Below are positions 8,487-18,150 of a stretch of 64,000 nt of DNA, one piece after another. The notes beneath the pieces are model-generated. The model did not search any database and was not told the DNA's origin. It saw only the letters and a program-made list of their open reading frames with translations. The stretch covers positions 1 to 64,000 of the forward strand of contig NZ_JAQKGU010000008.1 in the NCBI RefSeq assembly GCF_028532725.1, read 5' to 3'. A program made the translations under genes and the position numbers. The stretch's first letter is position 1. Each line of letters starts with the position of its first letter. The stretch comes from Desulfovibrio sp. Fe33. Lineage in GTDB: Bacteria > Desulfobacterota > Desulfovibrionia > Desulfovibrionales > Desulfovibrionaceae.

Positions 8487-8845
8487 CTTGGAACAAGGAG
8501 CGCCGGCTGCTCCGAAGCCCTGAATTCACAGCTTGTTACGAGCAGGGCAAGAAGCATTTCACGAAAAGTTTCATCCTGTTCATCCTCAAGCGCAGCGACC
8601 TCTCAGGCGGATACCGCCTGGGTCTGACTGTCAGTAAAAAGATGGGGCACGCGGTGGCGCGCAACCGTATAAAGAGGGTGGTGCGCGAGTATTTCAGGCT
8701 GCATCAATTCGATTTTGATTTGCCTCTGGATATTGTCATTGTTCCGAAGCGGAACCTTGAGGCCAAGCAGCTGACCCTCGCTCTCGCCACGGAAGAGTTC
8801 ACCCCGCTTTTGGGCCGCTTGTGCTCGAAAGCGGAGGCCTCTTAG
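8378..8845 (+). CDS. rnpA: Ribonuclease P protein component, start uncertain
   Basis: This is the protein subunit of RNase P, which with the catalytic RNA trims tRNA 5' leaders. The core is clear: [38 protein letters not shown] and the DIVIVPKRN tail. Downstream of the rpmH stop there is no in-frame ATG, GTG or TTG before the core. The only canonical start is the ATG at 8378 inside rpmH, giving 155 aa and a 109-bp overlap, but without a ribosome site. An ATT codon at 8474, preceded by AAAGG, would give 123 aa, the normal family length. Overlap of rnpA with rpmH is established in Thermus. Family identity is certain; the start is not. Confidence 0.9.
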   Translation: MPSQKNPRIPGAFPHQEWSQSACAPSRQRSQEISRLTWNKERRLLRSPEFTACYEQGKKHFTKSFILFILKRSDLSGGYRLGLTVSKKMGHAVARNRIKRVVREYFRLHQFDFDLPLDIVIVPKRNLEAKQLTLALATEEFTPLLGRLCSKAEAS

Positions 8846-8852
8846 AGAGGAA

Positions 8853-9134
8853 ATGATGCGCTCGCTATTCTTGGCGCTCATTTGGTTTTACCAGAAACTC
8901 ATCTCCCCCTTGCTGCCTCCGGCCTGCAGGTTCTATCCGACGTGCTCCCAGTACGCCAAGGAAGCCCTGATCAGACACGGCGTCATCAAGGGGTGCCTTC
9001 TTACGCTTTGGCGTCTCCTCCGTTGCCAACCTCTTTGCCGCGGGGGATATGACCCCGTCCCGGCCGTTTGGCCCGACTCCACAACCAAAGCGAGATTCAC
9101 CCCATGGAGAAGAAGGAGCAAATCCGTCTTGTAA
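8853..9134 (+). CDS. yidD: Membrane protein insertion efficiency factor YidD
   Basis: This 93-aa protein has the YidD signatures [23 protein letters not shown] and [14 protein letters not shown] (given here as partial blocks of the family pattern). YidD assists YidC-dependent membrane insertion. It starts seven bases after rnpA, with GAGG just before tandem ATG codons. Its last 31 bp overlap the yidC start, so translation of the two is likely coupled. Confidence 0.95.
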   Translation: MMRSLFLALIWFYQKLISPLLPPACRFYPTCSQYAKEALIRHGVIKGCLLTLWRLLRCQPLCRGGYDPVPAVWPDSTTKARFTPWRRRSKSVL

Positions 9135-10768
9135 TTGCCCTGGTCCTGAGCTTCATTGTCCTCTTCGGATGGCAATACATCACTGGACCCTCGGCGGAAG
9201 AAAAGGCGGAAATGGCCCGCAAGGCCGCCGAAGCCGAACAGAAGACGGCCGCCCTCACCGAGCAGTCCCAAGCCGCCAAGGCCGCTGCGGAAACCGCTCC
9301 CGTTCCCGAATTCATTCCCACCGACGGTGTGCCCGTGACGGTGGACACCCCGCTGTATACCGCCGTGTTCACTTCCCAGGGCGGCGTGCTCGAAAAGTTC
9401 ATACTGAAGAACTACCGCGAGACCATCGACGCGGATTCCCCCAATGTCGACCTGGTGGGCGCCAACGCCTTCGCCAAGGGACCGCTGGGTCTTATTCTGA
9501 CCCTGAACGACAAGGAATACCACACCTGGAAGCGCGGCAACTGGGCCTTCACCGGTTCCGACCTGACCCTCGCCGAGGGCGACGGCACCAAGACCCTGAC
9601 CTTTACCGGCCAGGTCGACGGCTATCGCGTGGAACGCGTCCTGACCTTCCATGCCGACACCTATCTCATCGACGAATCCGCCACCATCACCAACCTTAAC
9701 GCGATCGGCGCGGAGGGCGCGATGTCCTTCACCGCCGCCGCCAAGTCCATGTCCGATGAGGACGACCGGTACAATCCGACCAAGGTCGCCTTCCTGACCA
9801 GCGACACCCGCAAGGAAGTGAGCGACCGCGACGACCTGCGGGATGAAGGGCTGTCCGCGCCCGGCGGCCTCAAGTGGGGGGCCATCGAGTCCAACTACTT
9901 CCTGTTCGCGATCATGCCCAAAACCGAGGACGCATCCATGTCCGCGGGCCTTCAGGACAACGTCTTCCGCATGGCCGTGACCGACAAGGCCACGTTCCTG
10001 CCGAACGTCGCCAAGACCTTGAAGACCTCCTATTTCGTCGGTCCCACGGATCGCAAGATGCTCGCCCAGATGCCCAACGATTTGAGCGACGCGGTCAACT
10101 TCGGCTGGTTCGACTTCCTGGCCAAGCCCCTGCTGGTCGGTCTGAACTTCTTCTACGGCTTCATCGGCAACTACGGCGTGGCCATCATCATCCTGACCAT
10201 CATCATCAAGCTGCTCTTCTGGCCCCTGTCCCAGAAAAGCTACGCTTCCATGGAGCAGATGAAGAAGCTTCAGCCCATGGTCGCCAAGCTGCGCGAGAAG
10301 TACGGCGACGACAAGCAGCGTCTCAACCAGGAGACCATGGCCCTTTACAAGACCTACAAGGTCAACCCGATGGGCGGCTGTCTGCCCATGGTCGTCCAGA
10401 TCCCCGTCTTCTTCGGCCTCTACAAGGCCCTGCTCGGCGCGGTGGAACTGCGACACGCTCCCTTCATCGCCCATGTGCCCTTCACCGACCTTCCCTGGCT
10501 GGCCGACCTGTCCGCCAAGGACCCGTATTACGTCACGCCTATCATCATGGGCGCGTCCATGTTCCTGCAGCAGAAGATGACCCCGAGCGCGGGCGATCCC
10601 ACTCAGCAGAAGATCATGCTGTTCATGCCGCTGGTCTTCACCTTCATGTTCCTGCAGTTCCCGTCCGGCCTGGTCATCTACTGGCTCTTCAACAACCTCC
10701 TGTCCATCGGGCAGCAGTTGATGATCGCCAGAAAGTCCAAAGCCAAAACGGCCAAGAGCAACGACTAA
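9104..10768 (+). CDS. yidC: Membrane protein insertase YidC
   Basis: This 554-aa inner-membrane insertase has the Gram-negative layout. There is an N-terminal membrane anchor (about residues 7-23), a large periplasmic beta domain, then five C-terminal segments starting near [20 protein letters not shown]. The cytoplasmic hairpin with [16 protein letters not shown] and the [22 protein letters not shown] block are typical. I chose the start [10 protein letters not shown] because it gives the standard N-terminus; an upstream frame extension (TTG at 9068) is only the yidD overlap. It lies between yidD and jag in the operon. Confidence 0.97.
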   Translation: MEKKEQIRLVIALVLSFIVLFGWQYITGPSAEEKAEMARKAAEAEQKTAALTEQSQAAKAAAETAPVPEFIPTDGVPVTVDTPLYTAVFTSQGGVLEKFILKNYRETIDADSPNVDLVGANAFAKGPLGLILTLNDKEYHTWKRGNWAFTGSDLTLAEGDGTKTLTFTGQVDGYRVERVLTFHADTYLIDESATITNLNAIGAEGAMSFTAAAKSMSDEDDRYNPTKVAFLTSDTRKEVSDRDDLRDEGLSAPGGLKWGAIESNYFLFAIMPKTEDASMSAGLQDNVFRMAVTDKATFLPNVAKTLKTSYFVGPTDRKMLAQMPNDLSDAVNFGWFDFLAKPLLVGLNFFYGFIGNYGVAIIILTIIIKLLFWPLSQKSYASMEQMKKLQPMVAKLREKYGDDKQRLNQETMALYKTYKVNPMGGCLPMVVQIPVFFGLYKALLGAVELRHAPFIAHVPFTDLPWLADLSAKDPYYVTPIIMGASMFLQQKMTPSAGDPTQQKIMLFMPLVFTFMFLQFPSGLVIYWLFNNLLSIGQQLMIARKSKAKTAKSND

Positions 10769-10807
10769 CGCCTCCGGGGGGCTTATCCGCCCCGGCTTGA
10801 TAAGGAT

Positions 10808-11881
10808 ATGAGAATGAGCGACTTCAAGGAATTCCAGGGAAAGGACCTGGACGAAGCGATCGAAAGCGCCTGTAACTATTTCAACTTGCAGCGCGAACGC
10901 CTGGAAATCGAAATCCTGTCCGGAGGCTCCTCCGGAATCTTCGGCCTCATGGGCGTGAAGAAGGCCAAGGTCCAGGCCCGGCCCCGTGCCCAGGTGAACG
11001 CTTCCGACATCCTCAACGGCGAGGCCAAGCAGTCCAAGCCCGCGCGTCAGGCCAAGCCCAGACGTGAGAAAGAACCCGCACCGGCTCCGGTCGAGGTTGC
11101 GGAACCCGAGGAGACCTTCGAAGAGGAGCCCAACGGCAACCTCATCGAGGAGGAAGTATTCAACGACATCAACGGCAACGTGGCCGAACCCGAGCCGTCC
11201 GACGAGGCCCCCGCACGCAAGCCGCGCGAGAAGAAGCCCCGCCAGCCCCGGAACGAGAAGAAGGGACGCGAACGCAAGCCGCGCGAAAAGAAACAGCGCG
11301 AACCCCGTGACCCCCGAGAGCCCCGTGAGCCCCGCGAATCCAATGAGTTCGATGAGGCCCACGAGGAGCATCCCCGCACCGACATGTCGGCGTTCGATCC
11401 GATAGCCCTGGAAAACGCCGTACGCGAGGTCATGAACGAAATGCTGACCCCCATCGTGGGCGAAACCTCCGTGGAAATCACCCTGGAGTCCGACCGGGTC
11501 AAGGTCTTCATCGACGACGAAGAGAACTCCGGCCTGATTATCGGCCGCGAGGGCCAGACCCTCTCCTCCATCCAGTACCTGGTCAACCGCCTGGTCTCCC
11601 GCAAGATGGGCGACTCGGTGCGCATCCAGGTGGACACCGGCGACTACAGGGAACGTCAGGACGACAAGCTGCGGCAGATCGCCTGGCACCTGGCCGAGAA
11701 GGCGGACTCCCTTGGCAGGACCCAGTCCACCAAGCCCCTGTCCTCCTATCATCGTCGGGTCATTCATCTGGCCCTGCAGGACAACGAGACGGTCTTCACC
11801 CGCTCCAAGGGTGACGGTCCCATGAAGCGCGTGCTCATCGTCCCCAAGAGCCGGAAGAGCAACGGCCGCGCACGCTACTAG
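10808..11881 (+). CDS. jag: Jag/KhpB-type RNA-binding protein (Jag-N, KH, R3H)
   Basis: This 357-aa protein has the three domains of the SpoIIIJ-associated family. A Jag_N domain occupies residues 1-60 (ILSGGSSGIFGLMGVKKAKV). A KH domain carries the GREGQT loop (LIIGREGQTLSSIQYLVNRL), and a C-terminal R3H domain contains RRVIH. Between Jag_N and KH lies a long, charged, low-complexity linker with PRE repeats, about 150 residues, longer than in Firmicutes homologues. Binding of specific RNAs is inferred from the domains. The start could also be the second Met at 10814. It follows yidC by 39 bp, as in most genomes. Confidence 0.93.
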   Translation: MRMSDFKEFQGKDLDEAIESACNYFNLQRERLEIEILSGGSSGIFGLMGVKKAKVQARPRAQVNASDILNGEAKQSKPARQAKPRREKEPAPAPVEVAEPEETFEEEPNGNLIEEEVFNDINGNVAEPEPSDEAPARKPREKKPRQPRNEKKGRERKPREKKQREPRDPREPREPRESNEFDEAHEEHPRTDMSAFDPIALENAVREVMNEMLTPIVGETSVEITLESDRVKVFIDDEENSGLIIGREGQTLSSIQYLVNRLVSRKMGDSVRIQVDTGDYRERQDDKLRQIAWHLAEKADSLGRTQSTKPLSSYHRRVIHLALQDNETVFTRSKGDGPMKRVLIVPKSRKSNGRARY

Positions 11882-12008
11882 CGGCGTCGGCTTCGGACGA
11901 CGGCTTCACGGCTTCCGGACTACTCCGGTCGGCGCGGACCTCCGCGCATCGGATCGGGCATGTCCGGGAAAACGAATGCGCCGCCGGATTGAAAGTCGTA
12001 TATTTGAA

Positions 12009-12040
12009 GGGCCGCTCCCTGTAGCGGCCCTTTTCCTTTT
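12009..12040 (+). terminator. Intrinsic terminator between jag and mnmE
   Basis: A GGGCCGCT stem pairs with AGCGGCCC around a 6-base loop, followed by TTTTCCTTTT. It lies 127 bp after jag and 34 bp before mnmE, so mnmE may depend on read-through or on a promoter close to its start. Confidence 0.85.
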
Positions 12041-12074
12041 TGCCATTCCCCCGAAGCTCCTGTAAGGAATCTCC

Positions 12075-13466
12075 ATGCTCGATCCCAGGCTTTCCAAGGA
12101 CACCATCGCGGCCATAGCCACCCCGCCCGGCGACGGCGGCGTGGGCATCGTCCGCATCAGCGGCCCGCGCGCCCGCGACATCGTCCGGGCCATGTTCCGG
12201 CCCGCGCGGGAGACCTTCACGGACTTCCGGCCCTACCGGCTGCACTACGGGCATGTGACCGACGCGGACGGCGCGGTTCTGGACGACGCCCTCTGCGCCT
12301 TCATGCCCGGTCCCAACTCCTACACGGGCGAAGACGTGGTCGAGGTCAACTGCCACGGCGGCCGCGCCGTGCTCGGAGCCGTGCTCCAGGAAGCCCTGGA
12401 CCGTGGCGCACGTCTGGCCGAACGCGGCGAATTCACCTATCGCGCCTTCATGAACGGCCGGATGGACCTTTCCCAGGCTGAAGCCGTGGCCGAGATGATC
12501 CACGCTCCCACCAAGGCGGCCATGCACCTGGCCCAGGTCAAACTCTCCGGCCTGCTCGGCAAAAAGATAACAGATCTTCGCGCCAGACTTGAAACGTTGC
12601 GCGCCCAACTCGCCGTGGCAGTGGATTTTCCCGAGGAAGAGCTGGAATGCCTGTCCCCGGAACAACTGATCGGGACCGTGGGGGAAGTGCGAGATGAAAT
12701 CGGCTCGCTGCTCAAGGCGGTGGACCGCACCCGCGCCTGGCGCGAAGGGGCGCTGGTCGTCCTGGCAGGCCGGGTCAACGCAGGCAAGTCGAGCCTCATG
12801 AACGGGCTGCTCGGCCGCAACCGGGCCATCGTCACCGACCAGCCGGGCACCACCCGCGACTATCTCGAGGAAACCCTGAACCTGGACGGCCTCACCGTGC
12901 GCCTGGCCGACACCGCCGGCATCCGCGCCACAGAGGACGCGATCGAAGCCGCCGGTCTGGAAATGGGTCGCGAACTCATGGACCGCGCCGACCTCGTCCT
13001 TATCCTCGCCGACGGGTCCGTCCCTGTTGACGGCGACACCCTGGAAACGGCACGGCGTATCGGCCCTGAAAAGGGACTGGCCGTGCTGAACAAGGCGGAC
13101 CTCGGCGCTTTCGACGCGAATAACGGCGAAGCGCTTGCCGAACTCGGTCTGGAGACCGTCTCCGTCTCGGCCAAGAGCGGCGCGGGTCTGGACCTTCTGT
13201 CCTCCCGCATCCGTGAACGCGTCCTTGGGAACGCGGGCCAGCCCGATCCCGATGAACTCGCCCCAAACGCCCGCCAGGCGGCCGTGCTGACCGAAGCCAA
13301 CCGCGAGCTGGCCTGTCTGGCCGAAGACACCGAGGCCGGAATCCCATACGATCTCCTGAGCGTGCGGCTGGAAACAGCCTGCAACGTGCTCTCCGGCATC
13401 ACCGGCGAAATCGCGGCAAACGACATCCTCAACTCCATCTTCGACTCATTCTGCATAGGTAAATGA
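12075..13466 (+). CDS. mnmE: tRNA modification GTPase MnmE
   Basis: With MnmG this 463-aa GTPase installs the 5-carboxymethylaminomethyl group on wobble uridine of certain tRNAs. The N-terminal folate-binding domain begins DTIAAIATPPGDGGVGIVRI. The inserted G domain shows the P-loop GRVNAGKSS, the DTAG switch and the NKAD specificity motif. The protein ends in FDSFCIGK, which supplies the catalytic Cys of the family. A GTAAGGA ribosome site precedes the start. Confidence 0.98.
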   Translation: MLDPRLSKDTIAAIATPPGDGGVGIVRISGPRARDIVRAMFRPARETFTDFRPYRLHYGHVTDADGAVLDDALCAFMPGPNSYTGEDVVEVNCHGGRAVLGAVLQEALDRGARLAERGEFTYRAFMNGRMDLSQAEAVAEMIHAPTKAAMHLAQVKLSGLLGKKITDLRARLETLRAQLAVAVDFPEEELECLSPEQLIGTVGEVRDEIGSLLKAVDRTRAWREGALVVLAGRVNAGKSSLMNGLLGRNRAIVTDQPGTTRDYLEETLNLDGLTVRLADTAGIRATEDAIEAAGLEMGRELMDRADLVLILADGSVPVDGDTLETARRIGPEKGLAVLNKADLGAFDANNGEALAELGLETVSVSAKSGAGLDLLSSRIRERVLGNAGQPDPDELAPNARQAAVLTEANRELACLAEDTEAGIPYDLLSVRLETACNVLSGITGEIAANDILNSIFDSFCIGK

Positions 13467-13467
13467 C

Positions 13468-13737
13468 ATGACTACGGAACCCGAACTCATCGATGTGCAA
13501 CATGTGACCTGCGGCCTCGTGCCGCTCATGCAGACCTATCTGGAGGGGACCGAACCCGAGGTTGAATCCGTGTCCTTCAAGGTCAGGCAGGGCATCCAGA
13601 CCGAACTGTGGAACTCCTTCGGCACGGGCAGCCGATGGAGGCTGACCGAGATAACTTCGGACCTCTTCTTTGACGTGGCCACCTTTGTGCGCGTGGAAGT
13701 CTCCGCCCTCGACCCCCTGGGTCTGATGGAATTCTAG
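13468..13737 (+). CDS. Conserved small protein of unknown function
   Basis: The frame starts one base after the mnmE stop and is probably translationally coupled to it. It encodes 89 aa, acidic, with no membrane segment, signal peptide or familiar motif. The mixed alpha/beta pattern (WRLTEITSDLFFDVATFVRVEVSA-like alternation in the C-terminal half) suggests a small folded domain. I do not recognise a family. Codon use matches the neighbours. Confidence 0.7.
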   Translation: MTTEPELIDVQHVTCGLVPLMQTYLEGTEPEVESVSFKVRQGIQTELWNSFGTGSRWRLTEITSDLFFDVATFVRVEVSALDPLGLMEF

Positions 13738-13828
13738 ACGCCAAACGTCACCGTCGATTCACCGCCCCGTCACCGGGCGGTGCTACGCTACTCCTCCACC
13801 GACATTGAACGCATCACAGGAGGATGGA

Positions 13829-15361
13829 ATGCATCGACTATTCTTCGCCGTCTTGAGCGTCATGCTCATGGCCGCCTCGGCCCATGCCCTCGAACTGACT
13901 CCCGCCGGGACGTATTCATCCGGCATCTTCAACGAATCCGCAGCCGAAATCGTGGCCTTCGACCCAGAGGGGAAACAGGTCTACGTGGTCAACGCCCACA
14001 AGAACGTGGTGGACGTCCTCGACGTTTCGGACATCGCAAAACCCGTCAAAAAGACCAGCTTCGACTTTTCCCGATACGGCAAGGGGGCCAACTCGGTGGC
14101 CTACCATGACGGCATGATCGCCGTGGCCGTCGAGGCCGATCCCAAACAGGCACCCGGACACGTCGTCGTGGTGGACCGCATGGGGCGCACCCTGGCCGCC
14201 TTCCGCGTGGGCGCGCTGCCGGACATGGTCACCTTCTCGCCGAACGGCAAGTACATCCTGGCCGCCTGCGAGGGCGAACCCAATGACGACTACTCGAACG
14301 ACCCCGAAGGCTCGGTCAGCGTCATCGACATCTCCGCCGGACTGGACAAGGCCGTCAACCACAGTGTCCGGTTCACCGCCTTCAACCCGGTCAAGGAACA
14401 CCTCCAGGCACAGGGCGTGCGTATTTCCCACCCCGGCTCCACCGTGGCGCAGGACCTTGAGCCCGAGTATATCGCGGTGTCCCCTGATTCCCGCCTCGCC
14501 TTCGTGACCTTGCAGGAGAACAACAGCGTGGCCGTGGTGGACATCGCCGAAGCCCGCGTGACCAAGATACTGCCCCTCGGCCTCAAGGACTGGTCCGGAC
14601 TCGTCATGGACGCCAGCGACAAGGACGGCGCCATCAACCTGAAGCACTGGCCCGTATACTCGGCCTACATGCCCGACGGCGTCTCCGCCTTCGCCATGGA
14701 CGGTCGCAATTATTTCATCACCGCCAACGAAGGCGACTCCCGAGAGTACGGCGACTATGCCGACGAAAAGCGGCTGGGCAAGGCGGACCTCGACTCCAAG
14801 GCGTTCCCCGACGGCGAAGCTCTCAAGGACAAGAAGGCCCTGGGCCGCCTCAAGACCATTCCCGATCTGTCCGACACCGACGGAGACGGCGACTACGACC
14901 GCATCGTGGCCTTCGGCGGACGCTCCTTCTCCATCTGGGACGAAAACGGCGGCCTGGTCTTCGACTCCGGCGACATGTTCGAGCGTTTCCTGGCCCGCGA
15001 CCATGCGGAATGGTTCAACGCCACCAATGACGAAAACAAGTTCGACGACCGTTCGGACGACAAGGGGACCGAGCCGGAATCCGCCGAGATCGGCGTCATC
15101 GACGGCCGCACCTATGTCTTTGTGGGCCTTGAGCGGATGGGAGGCATCATGGTCTTCGACATCACCGATCCCCGCAAGCCCGCCTTCGTCACCTATAGGC
15201 TGGACCGCGACTTCTCCGGCGACCCGGGAAAAGGCACCGCAGGCGACCTCGGCCCCGAGGGACTTCTTTTCGTGCCCGCCTCGGAAAGCCCCTCCGGGAC
15301 TCCCCTGCTCATCGTCGGGAACGAAGTCTCCGGGACCACGACCATCTACACCGTGCAATAA
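13829..15361 (+). CDS. Secreted choice-of-anchor I family beta-propeller protein
   Basis: This 510-aa exported protein has a clear signal peptide (MHRLFFAVLSVMLMAASAHA, cut before LE). Propeller-like repeats follow, with VAFDPEGKQVYVVNAHKNVVDVLD and later AVSPDSRLAFVTLQENNSVAVVDI segments, then a C-terminal part with GDSREYGDYADEKRLGKADL and GPEGLLFVPA. This is the pattern of the choice-of-anchor I family, whose members are extracellular and sometimes annotated as phosphatase-like. The enzymatic role is unknown. The start follows AGGAGG by six bases. A short GC-rich hairpin at about 13760-13785 lies upstream. Confidence 0.85.
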   Translation: MHRLFFAVLSVMLMAASAHALELTPAGTYSSGIFNESAAEIVAFDPEGKQVYVVNAHKNVVDVLDVSDIAKPVKKTSFDFSRYGKGANSVAYHDGMIAVAVEADPKQAPGHVVVVDRMGRTLAAFRVGALPDMVTFSPNGKYILAACEGEPNDDYSNDPEGSVSVIDISAGLDKAVNHSVRFTAFNPVKEHLQAQGVRISHPGSTVAQDLEPEYIAVSPDSRLAFVTLQENNSVAVVDIAEARVTKILPLGLKDWSGLVMDASDKDGAINLKHWPVYSAYMPDGVSAFAMDGRNYFITANEGDSREYGDYADEKRLGKADLDSKAFPDGEALKDKKALGRLKTIPDLSDTDGDGDYDRIVAFGGRSFSIWDENGGLVFDSGDMFERFLARDHAEWFNATNDENKFDDRSDDKGTEPESAEIGVIDGRTYVFVGLERMGGIMVFDITDPRKPAFVTYRLDRDFSGDPGKGTAGDLGPEGLLFVPASESPSGTPLLIVGNEVSGTTTIYTVQ

Positions 15362-15385
15362 TCCCGCCCCCGCCCGCGACACGAA

Positions 15386-15426
15386 AAGCCCCCGCCGATC
15401 ATCCGACCGGCGGGGGCTTCATTTTC
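15386..15426. terminator. Bidirectional terminator between convergent genes
   Basis: Arms AAGCCCCCGCCG and CGGCGGGGGCTT flank a 10-base loop. T-rich tails occur on both strands (CATTTTC on plus, TTTTCGTG on minus), so it can serve both the propeller gene and nhaA. Confidence 0.9.
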
Positions 15427-15437
15427 GCATATGGCCG

Positions 15438-16808
15438 CTAGGCGTCTGTGGGGAGTTCCTCCTGGCCGTCCTTCCCGACATCCGGGGCGAGGAATCTGAG
15501 GACCAGATAGCCGAGCACCCCCGAAACCAGGGAGGCGAAAAGAATGGCGATCTTGGCCAGGGCCACCAGGTTCGTGCCCTCTTCAAACGCAAGATTGCCT
15601 ATGAAGATGGACATGGTGAAGCCCACGCCGGCGAGGCAGGACGCGCCCCATAGATGGACCATGGTGGTCCTGTCCGGGAACGAGGCCAGCCCCAACTTGT
15701 TGATAATCCAGCACGCCCCGGCGACACCGACCTGCTTGCCCACCACGAGGCCGATGAACACGCCAAGGGAAACCGGCGTGAGCAGTTCCTGGAAGACGTT
15801 CGCATCCAGCAGCACGCCCGCGTTGGCCAGGGCGAAGACGGGCATGATGAAGAAGGACACCCACGGGTGCAGGGAATGCTCGATGTTCTGCAACGGCGTG
15901 GTGGCCGCATCGTATGCGTGCTCCATGGAGTGCAGGGCCATCTGCTGCTCCTTGTTGGTCAGCACGGTCTTGCCGGGCGTGATGGCCATTTCGAAGACCT
16001 CGGCCGCTTGGCGCAGTTCCTCGACGAAGGTGGAGCAATTCATGCGAGTTCCGGCCGGGATGGTCATGGCCGCCAGCACGCCCGCGATGGTGGCGTGAAT
16101 GCCGGACATGAGGAAGGCCAGCCAGACCACGACGCCGAGCACCATGTACGGAATGGAGTTGCGGATGCGCCAGCCCAGGTTGAGCATGAGCATGAAGGCG
16201 AGCGCGGCCAGCCCGATGAAGAGGGCCAGCAGATTCAGGGTGTCGGTGTAGAAGACGGCGATGACCAAAATGGCCCCGATGTCGTCCACGATGGCCACGG
16301 CGGTCAGGAAAATCTTGAGCCCAACAGGCACCCGGCTGCCCAGCAGGGACATTATGCCCAGGGCAAAGGCGATGTCCGTGGCCATGGGGATGCCCCATCC
16401 TGAAGCCGAATCCAGGCCGTTGTTCAGGGAAAAGAAGATGAGCGCGGGCACGGCCATGCCGCCCACGGCAGCGGCCACGGGCATGATGGTCTGGCTCGGC
16501 GTGGACAATCCGGCCACCATCAATTCGCGTTTGATCTCCAGCCCGACGAGAAAAAAGAAAATGGCCATGAGGCCATCGTTGATCCACAACAGCGCGGGTT
16601 TGGACAGAATCCAATTGCCCACGCCCACAGTCAGCTTGGTCTGCCACAGCGCATGGTAGCTTGCCGCCCAGGGCGAGTTGGCCCAAACCAGGGCGGCAAC
16701 GGTGCAGACCATCAGCGCGATGCCGCCTGCGGCCTCCATACGGAAAAATTTATCAAATGAACTCAGTACGTAATGGACCGGCAATGGCCTGTCCTGGGGT
16801 CGCCTCAT
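15438..16808 (-). CDS. nhaA: Na+/H+ antiporter NhaA
   Basis: This 456-aa polytopic antiporter exports Na+ in exchange for protons. The paired aspartates of the ion-binding site are in IVDDIGAI, and the conserved TDIAFALGIMSLLG block precedes them, as in E. coli NhaA. The N-terminus FDKFFRMEAAGGIALM is typical. About eleven or twelve membrane segments are visible. A long cytoplasmic loop in the middle (about residues 260-310) is larger than in E. coli NhaA, a feature seen in some bacterial homologues. AGGAG precedes the start. Confidence 0.96.
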   Translation of the reverse strand: MRRPQDRPLPVHYVLSSFDKFFRMEAAGGIALMVCTVAALVWANSPWAASYHALWQTKLTVGVGNWILSKPALLWINDGLMAIFFFLVGLEIKRELMVAGLSTPSQTIMPVAAAVGGMAVPALIFFSLNNGLDSASGWGIPMATDIAFALGIMSLLGSRVPVGLKIFLTAVAIVDDIGAILVIAVFYTDTLNLLALFIGLAALAFMLMLNLGWRIRNSIPYMVLGVVVWLAFLMSGIHATIAGVLAAMTIPAGTRMNCSTFVEELRQAAEVFEMAITPGKTVLTNKEQQMALHSMEHAYDAATTPLQNIEHSLHPWVSFFIMPVFALANAGVLLDANVFQELLTPVSLGVFIGLVVGKQVGVAGACWIINKLGLASFPDRTTMVHLWGASCLAGVGFTMSIFIGNLAFEEGTNLVALAKIAILFASLVSGVLGYLVLRFLAPDVGKDGQEELPTDA

Positions 16809-17100
16809 AGGTCGCTCCTGTTGCGGTTACGGTAAATATTATAACACCATTCGCCCCGAGAGCAACACCCCGTGATAATTTCGCCGATATTTCCAAGAGG
16901 TTTCCGCATTGCCGCCCCATTCCATCCGCTCGGCCCAAGCCGTTCGGCCGGGGCGAATCCCGCGCCGGAAAGCTGCTCCAGCGCATACCGTCCCCGCGTC
17001 CACAGCGGCCCGGTTGAGGAAATGGCGCGTGCGAAGCTTGCCTTCGGCCCCATGGAAGCTTACTAGTCTGTTTTCCGTTTTTGATTAAATTGGAGGAACC

Positions 17101-17547
17101 ATGCGCAAAGACGTAACCCAAGACAAGTCCGTGATCTCCGACATTCTGGACAGAGCCGAGGTCGTCTGGCTGGCTCTTTCCGACAAGGACGGCCCCTACT
17201 GCGTCCCCGTCAATTTCGCCCGGGACGGCGACACGCTCTACATCCACTCCGGCATGAAGGGCCGCAAGGCCGCCTGCCTAAATTCGGGCGCGCCCCTGGC
17301 TTTCTCCGCGGCCGTGGACATAGAGCTCCGGACCAGCGACGAAAACGCCTGCAAATGGGGATACCGCTTCCGCTCGATAATGGGCGGCGGCACGCCCCGC
17401 GCACTGGACGGCGACGATAGAATGCGCGCCCTGGACCGCATCACCCGCAAGTACGCGGGCCGGGAACTCCCCTACAACGAACAGGTTTTGGGCATCACCG
17501 CCGTGTACGCCATCGATATCACGTCCGCCACCGCGCGGATCAAGTAA
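17101..17547 (+). CDS. Pyridoxamine 5'-phosphate oxidase family protein
   Basis: This 148-aa protein has the split-barrel flavin-binding fold of the PNPOx/NimA-like group. The YCVPVNFARDGDTLYIHSGMKGRK block is the diagnostic strand pair and phosphate-contact region. The substrate is unknown; family members include nitroimidazole reductases and haem or FMN-binding proteins. GGAGG lies just before the start. It opens a four-gene plus-strand group with the SGNH hydrolase, ltaE and the LOG-family gene. Confidence 0.85.
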   Translation: MRKDVTQDKSVISDILDRAEVVWLALSDKDGPYCVPVNFARDGDTLYIHSGMKGRKAACLNSGAPLAFSAAVDIELRTSDENACKWGYRFRSIMGGGTPRALDGDDRMRALDRITRKYAGRELPYNEQVLGITAVYAIDITSATARIK

Positions 17548-17559
17548 CGAGAGGAAACC

Positions 17560-18150
17560 ATGATTACCTTTTTCATCGGCGACTCCCTGACGCTGGGCTG
17601 CGGCGACGCGACCGGGCTCGGCTGGCCCGGCAGAATCGCGACCGCGCTCATGCGCGGCGGCCAGGACCTCACCTGGTACAACCTGGGCGTCCGGGCCAAC
17701 ACCACCATCAAGATTCTCAACCGCTGGCGGGACGAATTCGCTCTCCGCTTCCTGCCGGGCCAGAACACCCGCCTGATATTCTCCTTCGGCGTGGCCGACA
17801 TCGCCAACGACGTTCCCACACAGACGTCCTTCGACAACGCCGAGGCGATCCTGTCCGAGGCCAAGGGCATAGGCCCCACCCTGTTCATCGGCCCCACGCC
17901 CGTGGGCGACCAGGACAGGACAGAGCGCATCACGCGGCTCTCAATGGGATTCGAGTCCCTGTGCGACCGGCTCGGCGTGCCCTGCGTCCCGGTAATCCAA
18001 TCTCTCAAGGACTCAGCGCCCTACGCGTCCGCGCTGGCGGCCTACGACAACGTCCATCCCGCGGCCGGGGGCTACGAAACCCTTGCCGAGCTTCTTCTCA
18101 AATCCGACACGGTGCGTAATTTCTTCGATCTGGAGAACGACAATGACTGA
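17560..18150 (+). CDS. SGNH/GDSL-type hydrolase
   Basis: This is a cytoplasmic 196-aa esterase/lipase-like protein. The nucleophile block is IGDSLTLGCG at the very N-terminus. The oxyanion Gly is in YNLGVRANTT, and the catalytic Asp-x-x-His is in YDNVHPAAGG near residue 165. Block III reads FGVADI, where the usual GxND Asn is replaced by Asp, which may alter the oxyanion hole. The substrate is unknown. It overlaps ltaE by eight bases. Confidence 0.88.
   Translation: MITFFIGDSLTLGCGDATGLGWPGRIATALMRGGQDLTWYNLGVRANTTIKILNRWRDEFALRFLPGQNTRLIFSFGVADIANDVPTQTSFDNAEAILSEAKGIGPTLFIGPTPVGDQDRTERITRLSMGFESLCDRLGVPCVPVIQSLKDSAPYASALAAYDNVHPAAGGYETLAELLLKSDTVRNFFDLENDND

Noticed and set aside
8933-11767. 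A 944-codon open frame on the minus strand opposite yidC and jag
   Set aside because: It is the antisense of two well-conserved genes. Its translation is low-complexity Gly/Val/Leu/Asp-rich with no motifs, as expected for the complement of GC-rich coding DNA. The same applies to 529-2391 (plus), 4793-6463 (minus), 38983-40806 (minus) and 44493-45824 (plus).
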